A stretch of 11,372 bases of DNA. Origin: Candidatus Fischerbacteria bacterium RBG_13_37_8 (lineage in GTDB: Bacteria > Acidobacteriota > HRBIN11 > MFGW01). Positions within the stretch are counted from its first letter, which is position 1, and each line of letters begins with the position of its first letter. This document shows positions 1-7,106 of this stretch, in pieces. The notes below the pieces were generated by a model. That model saw nothing but the letters and a program-made list of their open reading frames with translations. It had not been told where the DNA came from and ran no database searches. The position numbers and the translations under genes are program-made. The stretch is taken from positions 8,399 to 19,770 of the forward strand of contig MFGW01000006.1 in NCBI GenBank assembly GCA_001780385.1. Reading direction: 5' to 3'.

Positions 1-18
1 AATGAAAAGCATGATTAC

Positions 19-903
19 ATGAATGAAGACTTCAAGAATACTATCTATAAAGAATTATTTAGCCATGAAACAATCTTTTGGCAACGTGTCAATTTTAATT
101 ACCGCATTTTATCATCGATAAAAAAAAGCAATAAAACAATATTTTTAGATTATGGATGTGGATGGGGATTCTTTATTTTTTGCCTGGCAGCTTTTGGAGC
201 AAAAAAAATTATTGGGATTGATATAAGAAAAAATGAAATTGAGATTGCAAAAAAAATAAAGGATGCAATTTTTCACGATTATGATATTCAATTTTATCAT
301 CGCAGCACTTTAGATTATCAAGAAAGTATTGACGTTATGTTTTTCAATAATGTTCTTTCACATGTTAAATTACCTGTTGAGTACCTTATGAAAGCATATT
401 CAATATTAAATTATCAAGGTGTAATTTCAATTTATGATAATAATAATGGTTTATCATTGCTTGTTCATTATAGAAATAAAAGATTATGGAATCGCAATGA
501 ACATGAACTAACTAAGCAAAGAGAAAATATTTTTATGAAAAACAGATTGACCGCAGAGAAAGCACAGAATTATGCTCTAATGACGAGAGGTTTATCAGAG
601 GAAGATTGCCTTGCTTTATTAAACGATACTGAGGAAAATATTGAAACATATTTGATAACAAGGGAAAACGTTATGCCTACCCATTGGCTAGATTCAGATA
701 TCGTTGATGAAAGAATCATCAATCCAATTATCTATAAGCACATTCTATCAGACATGGGTTTTGAAAATATTGACCTGAGATCTGATAGCTATAATTATCC
801 TATTAGTTCGAATATCTTAAATAAAATAGGCATAGGATTATTCATTTACCCAGCATTTCATATGACTGCAGAAAAAAGGCGATTACCTTTAAAGAAAAAA
901 TGA
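19..903 (+). CDS. Class I SAM-dependent methyltransferase (surface-glycan cluster)
   Basis: Predicted cytosolic methyltransferase of 294 residues. Residues 41-51 form motif I, the SAM-binding glycine loop (FLDYGCGWGFF, with Asp44, Gly46, Gly48 and Gly50). The next strand, IIGIDI, ends in the acidic residue expected to hold the SAM ribose. A third strand near residues 103-109 (VMFFNNVLSH) fits motif II/IV. The C-terminal half has no family signature I recognise, so the acceptor substrate is unknown. Its stop overlaps the start of the downstream epimerase by ATGA, so the two are probably translationally coupled and it likely modifies a sugar or lipid in polysaccharide synthesis. The start is uncertain: no clear ribosome binding site precedes the ATG at 19, and the frame is open back to base 1, so the true start may lie outside the window. 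The fold is confident; the role is inferred from the neighbour. Confidence 0.8.
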   Translation: MNEDFKNTIYKELFSHETIFWQRVNFNYRILSSIKKSNKTIFLDYGCGWGFFIFCLAAFGAKKIIGIDIRKNEIEIAKKIKDAIFHDYDIQFYHRSTLDYQESIDVMFFNNVLSHVKLPVEYLMKAYSILNYQGVISIYDNNNGLSLLVHYRNKRLWNRNEHELTKQRENIFMKNRLTAEKAQNYALMTRGLSEEDCLALLNDTEENIETYLITRENVMPTHWLDSDIVDERIINPIIYKHILSDMGFENIDLRSDSYNYPISSNILNKIGIGLFIYPAFHMTAEKRRLPLKKK

Positions 904-2027
904 AGAAAAAAACAAATCATTTAAAGAAGTTATTATTAGTAGGAGGAGCACGTCCAAATTTCATGAAAATAGCTCCCATTATACATGCTATAAAAAAAAG
1001 AATATCCTCTATTCATAAAAAAACAAGCTTTGATTATAAAATAATACATACTGGTCAACATTATGATTATGAAATGTCAAAAGTATTTTTTGAAGAACTT
1101 GAGATCCCCGAACCTGATTATTTTTTAAATGCCGGTTCCGGTAGTCATGCGCAGCAAACGGCAAGGATCATGATAAAATTTGAAACAGTTTGTTTAAAGG
1201 AAAAGCCAGACCTCGTAATTGTAGTGGGAGACGTTAATTCGACTCTTGCCTGTTCTCTTACGGCAAAAAAATTGGCTATCAAGATAGCGCATATTGAAGC
1301 AGGACTTAGAAGCAGAGATAAAAGCATGCCTGAAGAAATTAATCGCATAATCACCGATGCAATTTCTGATTTTCTTTTTGTAACCGAAAAAAGCGCAATT
1401 GACAATCTTATACGTGAGGGATGTGATAGTAATAAAATATTCTTTGTTGGCAATGTAATGATTGACACCTTACTTTATCAACTTAATAAACTTGAACAAC
1501 AGAATATAACATCTAGTTCAAAATATAAAGGCGTAGATTATGCAGTCGTTACGCTTCACAGACCTTCAAATGTAGATGATAAAAAAAAATTCAAACAAAT
1601 TCTGGAATCCCTTACTGTTATAGCAAAAGACATGACAATTCTTTTTCCTGTTCATCCTCGCACTATGCAAAATATCAAAATATTTGGCTTTCTTGAATAT
1701 ATAAATAGTAATAATATTGAATTGCTTTCGCCTTTGCCTTATAACGAATTTCTTCTTCTTGTTAAAAATGCACAACTTGTCTTGACTGACAGCGGAGGAA
1801 TTCAAGAAGAAACCACCGTGCTCGGTATTCCTTGCTTCACTATTAGGAAAAATACTGAAAGACCTGTGACATTACAGTTAGGCACAAACAAACTTGTTGG
1901 AACCAACAAAGCTGCTATTATAAAAGCATATAAAGAATATAAAAAAAACAGTATTACAGGAAAAATTCCAGAATTGTGGGATGGTAAAACTGCTGATAGA
2001 ATATTAGCTATCCTGTTGAAAAAATAA
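900..2027 (+). CDS. wecB: UDP-N-acetylglucosamine 2-epimerase (non-hydrolysing)
   Basis: Cytosolic enzyme that interconverts UDP-GlcNAc and UDP-ManNAc, supplying ManNAc-type sugars for surface polysaccharide. The 375 residues match the usual length, with a GT-B fold. Family landmarks appear in order: GGARPNFMKIAP (Arg18, Lys23), the HTGQHYDYEMS block, GDVNST with Asp111, HIEAGLRS with His131 and Glu133, MPEEINR with Glu145 and Glu146, TLHRPSN with His220 and Arg221, PVHPRT with His252 and Arg254, and the UDP-binding DSGGIQEE at 297-304 followed by the ERPVT segment. All residues I expect for catalysis and UDP binding are present. Translation starts within the stop of the methyltransferase gene (ATGA at 900-903), so coupled translation is likely. 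No hairpin terminator is visible after the stop. A ManNAc dehydrogenase (WecC) or glycosyltransferases may lie upstream, outside the window; none is seen here. Confidence 0.95.
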   Translation: MKKKTNHLKKLLLVGGARPNFMKIAPIIHAIKKRISSIHKKTSFDYKIIHTGQHYDYEMSKVFFEELEIPEPDYFLNAGSGSHAQQTARIMIKFETVCLKEKPDLVIVVGDVNSTLACSLTAKKLAIKIAHIEAGLRSRDKSMPEEINRIITDAISDFLFVTEKSAIDNLIREGCDSNKIFFVGNVMIDTLLYQLNKLEQQNITSSSKYKGVDYAVVTLHRPSNVDDKKKFKQILESLTVIAKDMTILFPVHPRTMQNIKIFGFLEYINSNNIELLSPLPYNEFLLLVKNAQLVLTDSGGIQEETTVLGIPCFTIRKNTERPVTLQLGTNKLVGTNKAAIIKAYKEYKKNSITGKIPELWDGKTADRILAILLKK

Positions 2028-2155
2028 TTAATAACAAATAGCCCGTCTAAAATAATATATTCCTATGGCAAACGCCGCAAAATCAAAACAGTATCTAAAA
2101 ACAACGCAACTGAAATAATAAAACACGATTTATCCATTGTTTCTTTAATTATTAA
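2028..2155. other. AT-rich intergenic stretch, no gene seen
   Basis: Spacer between the epimerase stop and the Kelch gene promoter. I see no tRNA, no hairpin followed by T residues and no convincing ORF. The only open stretch is an 18-codon ATG..TAA at 2065-2118 with no ribosome binding site, which I do not call a gene. Confidence 0.5.
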
Positions 2156-2184
2156 TTGAATTTACTCCTTATAAGTTATATACT
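2156..2184 (+). promoter_or_regulatory. Sigma70-like promoter of the Kelch gene
   Basis: The -35 box TTGAAT (2156-2161) and -10 box TATACT (2179-2184) are separated by exactly 17 bases. Transcription would start near 2191, leaving a leader of about 70 bases before the ATG at 2261. The elements are close to consensus and the flanks are AT-rich, so chance matches are possible. The placement in the only long gap before the gene supports it. Confidence 0.6.
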
Positions 2185-2246
2185 TATATAGTATAACAAA
2201 AAATTGAAAGTTGTTTTAGTAAAAAATGTGGTAAAACATTGCAAAT

Positions 2247-2251
2247 GGAGG
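2247..2251 (+). promoter_or_regulatory. Ribosome binding site deciding the Kelch protein start
   Basis: GGAGG lies nine bases before the ATG at 2261. The frame is open from an ATG at 2204, but that start has no such site and would place 19 extra residues before an otherwise well-formed signal sequence, so 2261 is chosen. Confidence 0.8.
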
Positions 2252-2260
2252 TATATAACC

Positions 2261-5200
2261 ATGAAACTAAAATATTTTATTTATTTTACCTGTATATTTT
2301 TTATTTTCGCTTTAGCTTTATTGTGGAATGCACGCATAGCAACTCCTAATGATTCCTCTGAATTTGTATCAAAAAGTAATACAAGCACAGCATTTATGAA
2401 AGCTAATAATTTTCATCATCTTACACTCAATGATCGAATATCATGCCAGGAAGCGATAGAAAGAGTCTATTGGAAATTCAGGATATGGCCTGACACAAAT
2501 CCTCAGTTTAAACCTGCTTTTGAATCTATTATGACGAAAGAAATTATTACTGCAAAAGTAGAGGATACTCTAAAAAAATCAAATGCACTTGAATATTATT
2601 GGAATAAAGTTATAACAAGCAATGAACTTCAAACAGAATTGAATCGTATAGCTGCAAATACTAAGCAGCCCGAAATCCTAAAAGAAATTTGGAATGTTTT
2701 AGATAATGATCCTCATTTAATAGCTGAATGTCTGGTTCGCCCCTTGCTTGCAAATAATCTAATGAAGCAGTTATATGCTTTTGATGAAAGATTTCAGAGC
2801 GAATTGCATAAAACTGCAGAAACTGAATGGCAATCATTCAAAAATAATCATAAATTTCAAATTGAGAAAGGGCAATACATTGAATACGAATATTACAGGT
2901 TCGATAGCGCTATAGAAAGACAAAATATTATTATTGATGCACCAAACGTGCTTAAAGAAATAGAATGGAAAAGATTAATCACTACGCTATCAAACAATTT
3001 TGGTATTGCCTTAGAGCCAAATCAACATATTGATAAATTAACAGATAAATTGCCAGTCAATAAGCCAAGCAAATTAATAGAAGATGAAACAAAAATCATA
3101 TCTATGATCATACTTAGCAAAGATAAAAACACGATAAAAACTGGACTTATTGAGTGGAAGAAGGTTTCATTTGATAAATGGTGGGCGGAAAGAACAAATC
3201 TTTTTTCACCGATCATTGCAGAACCGGTTTTTGAATACATTCTGCCACCTACAATAAATGTATCATTGCCATGCACAAATGATGGTTGGACGCCTACATC
3301 GCTGACAAATGTTCCAACTGGAAGATATCAGCATGTTGCGGTTTGGACTGGTGCTGAAATGATTGTTTGGGGTGGGTATGGCTCAACAGGCTATTATGAC
3401 ACTGGAGGTCTTTATTATCCGAGCACTGATACATGGATGAGTACTTCAACTACTGATGCTCCATCGCCTAGATTTTGGCATGTTGGTCTATGGATGGGAA
3501 CAGAAATGATTGTTTGGGGTGGACATGATGGAACGACTTGGATTAACACAGGAGGGAAATATAATCCTAACACAGATTCATGGACGCCCACTTCAAATAC
3601 TAATGCACCATCCGAAAGATCTGGTCACACTGGCGTTTGGACTGGTACTGAAATGATTGTTTGGGGTGGAGTAAATAGTACTGGTAACCAAAATACAGGA
3701 GGGAAATATAATCCTAACACAGATTCATGGTTTCCAACTTCGACAATAAATGCTCCAGATAAAAGAGTCTACCATTCAGCAGTATGGACAGCCTCTTGGA
3801 TGATAATTTGGGGCGGACATGATAATCTCAATTATTATAGTACAGGAGGAAAATATAATCCAAGTGCTAATTCCTGGACACCCACTTCCACAACAGGAGC
3901 CCCACAAGCACGCGAACTCAATTCTACAGTATGGACAGGTACTGAAATGATTGTTTGGGGTGGTCATTATTATGATTTAACGACACATTATTATCTTGAT
4001 ACTGGTGGAAGATATAATCCTACATCTGATTCCTGGACTGCTATTTCTGCAACGAGTGTACCAGCAGCAAGAGGTTATCATACTGGAATATGGTCGGGGA
4101 CAGAAATGATTGTTTGGGGCGGATACTCTGGTATGGGAGGAAATTATTATTTCAATGATGGTGGAAGATACAATCCAATTACAAATTCATGGACTCCAAC
4201 AACTACCACTAATGCACCTTCTCAGAGATATTACCAATCCGCAATATGGACAGGTACCGAAATGATAATATGGTCAGGAACTGACGATGTTACAAATTTC
4301 GACACGGGAGGGAGATATTGTGCTTTGCAATGTACCACACCTACCTATGATTCAGGATTAAAAGCGCCGGTTTGTCCATTAACAAACTGCTGTGAATCAG
4401 GTACTCTCTTAGATAGTAGAGACACTATTAATATTCAATCTGAGCCAAACCAACCCAATACTATCAATGATTCATGTGCAGACGGTGCAGTTGGAAATTA
4501 TCATGACGATGAGAGCCTTGACAGCATGCTTATACGTACGGTAGATGGTAGTTACATCAGGCCTGGGAAAACAGTTATTATGTCTGCAGATACATGGTGC
4601 AATAGAGACACCGATTTTATAGATTTTTATTATACAACTACCGTCACACCCCCGACATGGACTTTTGTAGAGACTTATCAATCCTCGAGCAACACACCAC
4701 ATTTAGAAACATTTTCACACACATTTTCTATTCCGGTTATTACAGGAGTACAAGCACTCAGAGGTAACTTTAGAAGAGATGGGAGTGCTTCATATTGCTC
4801 TACCGGAAATAGAGATGATCATGATGATTTAATATTAACAATATGCGGTACACTTCAACCTGCTCAAAATCCAGATCCTGCCAATGGGAGCACTTCATGT
4901 TCATCACCTACATTATCATGGGATCCAGTTCCCAATGCTATTTCATATGATGTATGGGCTGATGGTTCACAAATATGTTCAGATATAAATGTAACATATT
5001 GCCCTACTACATTTACAAGCGGAACATATGAATGGTACGTGATGTCAAAAAATATATGCGGTGAAGGTTATGCCGGTTATTTCTGGTCATTCAGTATTGC
5101 TGGCGTCCCTTCAGGACTTACGAATAATTCAGCAGCAGATGTTAATGGTTGCGCAGATTCAGGAGTTGAAATTACCTGGAATTCCGATCCTGCTGATTGG

Positions 5201-5974
5201 GGCGATGGAGGTGGAGGCGGCTCACGAACATACGATATTATCAGGGATAGTATTGATATTTACACGGGCATTCCCTACGGAACAACAACCTATATTGACA
5301 CTACGGGGGTAAATGGAACTATCTATAATTACAAAGTGAGATATAACAATAAATGTGGTCTTTCTTCAGAAACGGATCCCGGTGCCACTGCTGCTGACAA
5401 TTTACCTTTTGCGCCTACTGGGCTCACAAATAATTCAGCATCTGATTTGGATTCCTGCCAAGACACAGGTGTTGAAATTAGTTGGACACAGGATCCTGTT
5501 AACTGGGGTGATAATGGTTCTGGAACACGTACTTTTGATGTTATACGCGATGGTAGTGATATTGCAACTGATATCTCATATTCAACAACAGCATATATCG
5601 ATAATTCAGGAGCAAATGAAACTATCTATTCCTACACAGTAAGATATAAAAATGGATGCGGTTTATCTGCAGAAACAACACCAGGCGCTTCAGCAAAAGA
5701 CGATGTTGATGCTACTCCGCCAGGAGATATTGGAAATTCACTTCTACCATCAAAAGCTGGTTCTGATATCGCACTGGTATGGATTAATGTAGCTGACGCA
5801 GCAAGCTACAATGTGTATAGAGGCCTTACTGCTTCTGCTCCATTCCCTTCTGGTTGGATAATCATAGCGCAACCCTCAGTGAATTCTTATAATGATCCTG
5901 TGCTGAGTGATACTATTAATTATTATTATAAAATACTTGCAGTTGATATATGTGGAAATACAAGTGGAAATTAA
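2261..5974 (+). CDS. Exported Kelch beta-propeller protein with Fn3 domains
   Basis: Large exported or cell-surface protein of 1237 residues, probably for binding or adhesion; no catalytic motif is seen. Residues 1-25 are a signal peptide or membrane anchor (MKLKYF, then a hydrophobic core). Residues 30-330 are helical and Trp-rich, and I recall similar N-terminal parts in other bacterial Kelch proteins. Residues 342-690 hold seven Kelch repeats of about 49 residues (core WTGTEMIVWGG, GGKYNP, DSW). A lone NDGWTPTS strand before repeat 1 and the missing last strand of repeat 7 suggest ring closure by the N-terminal strand. Residues 690-864 are Cys-rich and end in DDHDDLILTICG, a jelly-roll-like type. 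Four Fn3-like domains follow at about 867-948, 950-1050, 1050-1150 and 1153-1237; domains 2 and 3 are near duplicates. There is no obvious C-terminal sorting motif. The gene has its own promoter and appears monocistronic. Ligand unknown. Confidence 0.85.
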   Translation: MKLKYFIYFTCIFFIFALALLWNARIATPNDSSEFVSKSNTSTAFMKANNFHHLTLNDRISCQEAIERVYWKFRIWPDTNPQFKPAFESIMTKEIITAKVEDTLKKSNALEYYWNKVITSNELQTELNRIAANTKQPEILKEIWNVLDNDPHLIAECLVRPLLANNLMKQLYAFDERFQSELHKTAETEWQSFKNNHKFQIEKGQYIEYEYYRFDSAIERQNIIIDAPNVLKEIEWKRLITTLSNNFGIALEPNQHIDKLTDKLPVNKPSKLIEDETKIISMIILSKDKNTIKTGLIEWKKVSFDKWWAERTNLFSPIIAEPVFEYILPPTINVSLPCTNDGWTPTSLTNVPTGRYQHVAVWTGAEMIVWGGYGSTGYYDTGGLYYPSTDTWMSTSTTDAPSPRFWHVGLWMGTEMIVWGGHDGTTWINTGGKYNPNTDSWTPTSNTNAPSERSGHTGVWTGTEMIVWGGVNSTGNQNTGGKYNPNTDSWFPTSTINAPDKRVYHSAVWTASWMIIWGGHDNLNYYSTGGKYNPSANSWTPTSTTGAPQARELNSTVWTGTEMIVWGGHYYDLTTHYYLDTGGRYNPTSDSWTAISATSVPAARGYHTGIWSGTEMIVWGGYSGMGGNYYFNDGGRYNPITNSWTPTTTTNAPSQRYYQSAIWTGTEMIIWSGTDDVTNFDTGGRYCALQCTTPTYDSGLKAPVCPLTNCCESGTLLDSRDTINIQSEPNQPNTINDSCADGAVGNYHDDESLDSMLIRTVDGSYIRPGKTVIMSADTWCNRDTDFIDFYYTTTVTPPTWTFVETYQSSSNTPHLETFSHTFSIPVITGVQALRGNFRRDGSASYCSTGNRDDHDDLILTICGTLQPAQNPDPANGSTSCSSPTLSWDPVPNAISYDVWADGSQICSDINVTYCPTTFTSGTYEWYVMSKNICGEGYAGYFWSFSIAGVPSGLTNNSAADVNGCADSGVEITWNSDPADWGDGGGGGSRTYDIIRDSIDIYTGIPYGTTTYIDTTGVNGTIYNYKVRYNNKCGLSSETDPGATAADNLPFAPTGLTNNSASDLDSCQDTGVEISWTQDPVNWGDNGSGTRTFDVIRDGSDIATDISYSTTAYIDNSGANETIYSYTVRYKNGCGLSAETTPGASAKDDVDATPPGDIGNSLLPSKAGSDIALVWINVADAASYNVYRGLTASAPFPSGWIIIAQPSVNSYNDPVLSDTINYYYKILAVDICGNTSGN
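3284..4330 (+). repeat. Seven Kelch-coding repeats, partly identical at DNA level
   Basis: The propeller is encoded by seven imperfect tandem units of about 147-165 bases. The segment coding WTGTEMIVWGG recurs nearly unchanged. A 36-base segment coding the TGGKYNPNTDSW region is identical in repeats 2 and 3 (3548-3583 and 3695-3730), synonymous positions included, which points to recent duplication or gene conversion. Confidence 0.8.
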
Positions 5975-6003
5975 ATAGTTAAAACTACACTAAAGAAAAT
6001 TTA

Positions 6004-6018
6004 AGCTCATTGTGAGCT
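6004..6018 (-). terminator. Possible weak terminator, - strand
   Basis: A six-base stem (AGCTCA / TGAGCT) with a three-base loop lies between the convergent Kelch gene and the small - strand gene. Read on the - strand it is followed by a T-rich tail (TAAATTTTCTTT), as expected of an intrinsic terminator. Read on the + strand the tail is A-rich, so it would not clearly end the Kelch transcript. The stem is short and the call is tentative. Confidence 0.35.
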
Positions 6019-6050
6019 AAATAAAGATATTTAAAAAATCTACTATTAGC

Positions 6051-6581
6051 TTATTCCGGAATTGGGCAGCACGGTTCGAGGGGACTTGCTTCTTCTTCCT
6101 TACGCACATCTATTGCCGCTGCGGCTGCGGCTGCCACCATGCCACCAATTATGAGAAATTCCTTGTGCTGCCACCAGGCAGCTCCTTTGTCTGTTCTGCA
6201 TTCGCGGTCAAGTAATTTTGCAAATATTTTCTCATGCTTGGTCGCCCAACATGCATTGATAACATAATGCTTTTTCCCTTCAACCATCATTTGCCCGGTA
6301 TATTTGTAGTCTTTCTTCAGATAATATATCGTTATATTATATAAGCCCGGAAAGAGATCCTTTAGCGTATATAATCCTTCCTTATTACTCACATCTGTAT
6401 ATTCCTTCCCCGTATCAATATGGTATATTATTATCCTCGCTCCTTCTACAGGATTATACTCATCATCATCAAAAATCTGCCCGCTCATATAGACAACAAA
6501 ACGCTTCTCCGCTTCAATTCTTATAGGATAAATTCCAGAGAATAACACTATAAGCAGTAAGATTGATACTATCCTCTTCAT
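6051..6581 (-). CDS. Exported protein with carboxypeptidase-regulatory-like domain and C-terminal membrane segment
   Basis: Small envelope protein, function unknown. Residues 1-24 are a signal peptide (MKRIVSILLLIVLFSGIYP, then an EAE-type junction). Residues 28-110 look like a carboxypeptidase-regulatory/Cna-B type beta-sandwich: a VYMSGQIFDDD strand, then NPVEGARIIIY, a DVSNKEGLYTLKDLFPGLYNITI core and a final KKHYVIN strand. Near the C-terminus a hydrophobic stretch (FLIIGGMV, then seven alanines) is followed by charged RKEEEASP, so the protein is probably anchored by its C-terminal membrane helix, with the beta-sandwich in the periplasm. It ends in CCPIPE, with a paired Cys. Such domains often stabilise or present partner proteins, but no partner is evident. 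A ribosome binding site (AGAGGA) lies about eight bases before the ATG. Two tandem promoters precede it and no operon partner follows. Confidence 0.75.
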   Translation of the reverse strand: MKRIVSILLLIVLFSGIYPIRIEAEKRFVVYMSGQIFDDDEYNPVEGARIIIYHIDTGKEYTDVSNKEGLYTLKDLFPGLYNITIYYLKKDYKYTGQMMVEGKKHYVINACWATKHEKIFAKLLDRECRTDKGAAWWQHKEFLIIGGMVAAAAAAAIDVRKEEEASPLEPCCPIPE

Positions 6582-6655
6582 TTTATTTTCCTCTGCCGAA
6601 ATACATACGCTTTGGATAAATACATGGTATCCTTGATTATTTGATTTAAGTATTT

Positions 6656-6684
6656 AGTATAGCTCATTTTTAATAAACTTTCAA
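6656..6684 (-). promoter_or_regulatory. Proximal sigma70-like promoter of the small beta-sandwich gene
   Basis: Read on the - strand, TTGAAA (6684-6679) and TATACT (6661-6656) are separated by exactly 17 bases. The expected start is near 6649, about 70 bases before the ATG at 6581. Confidence 0.6.
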
Positions 6685-6722
6685 CGGCACTTGCCTGATA
6701 TTTTGTAAATACATTATATCAT

Positions 6723-6751
6723 ATTATAACCCATATTTACTTTTTTGTCCA
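6723..6751 (-). promoter_or_regulatory. Distal sigma70-like promoter with adjacent inverted repeat
   Basis: Read on the - strand, TGGACA (6751-6746) and TATAAT (6728-6723) are separated by 17 bases, a near-perfect match. Directly upstream of the -35 box is the inverted repeat CTGTT-N5-AACAG (6752-6766), which could be a regulator site. It sits about 67 bases upstream of the proximal promoter, so the gene may have two start sites. Confidence 0.55.
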
Positions 6752-6778
6752 CTGTTCTAATAACAGGCAATTTCAATT

Positions 6779-7095
6779 GGGTAGACACGCAGGTCTGCCC
6801 CTACAATGCTTCTTATAGTCCGTTAGGGATTGCCACAAAGAATACCGTTGCGGGGTTCGCTGCACAAGGGCAGACGCATTGGTCTGCCCCTACAATGCTT
6901 CTTATAGTCCGTTAGGGATTGCCACAAAGAATACCGTCGCGCGGGGTTCGCTGCACAAGGGCAGACGCATTGGTCTGCCCCTACAATGCTTCTTATAGTC
7001 CGTTAGGGATTGCCACGCTTTGCTTCGCAAAGCTCGCAAAGAATAACGTCGCGGGGTTCGCTGTACAGGGGCAGACGCATTGGTCTGCCCCTACA
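6779..7095. repeat. Tandem array of REP-like palindromic units
   Basis: Four copies of a hairpin GGGCAGAC-N6-GTCTGCCC (6779-6800, 6868-6889, 6959-6980, 7067-7092) are spaced 89, 91 and 110 bases apart, with near-identical sequence between them (TACAATGCTTCTTATAGTCC, then GTTAGGGATTGCCAC and GCGGGGTTCGCTG). The first copy has GGGTAGAC as its left arm, which still pairs through one G-T wobble. The last has a ten-base stem with flanking A/T. The third spacing is longer because it carries an extra hairpin GCTTTGC-TTC-GCAAAGC (7017-7033) that is absent from the first two. No gene lies here. The array ends about 12 bases after the stop of the cytochrome-porin gene, so the last hairpin may protect the 3' end of that mRNA, as REP elements can. 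No T-run follows on the - strand, so it is not a standard terminator. Confidence 0.85.
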
Positions 7096-7106
7096 AAATT
7101 GGTTGC

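Noticed and set aside
2065..2118. 18-codon ORF after the epimerase gene
   Set aside because: Too short, with no ribosome binding site and no recognisable product.
2204..2260. Earlier in-frame start for the Kelch protein
   Set aside because: No ribosome binding site, and it would bury the signal peptide behind 19 residues.
5061..5642. Two + strand ORFs inside the Fn3-coding region
   Set aside because: Shadows of the duplicated Fn3 domains in another frame; the frame of the large protein is clearly the coding one.
6779..7095. CRISPR array
   Set aside because: The sequence between hairpins is the same in each copy, so there are no unique spacers. Spacing is irregular and no cas gene is present.
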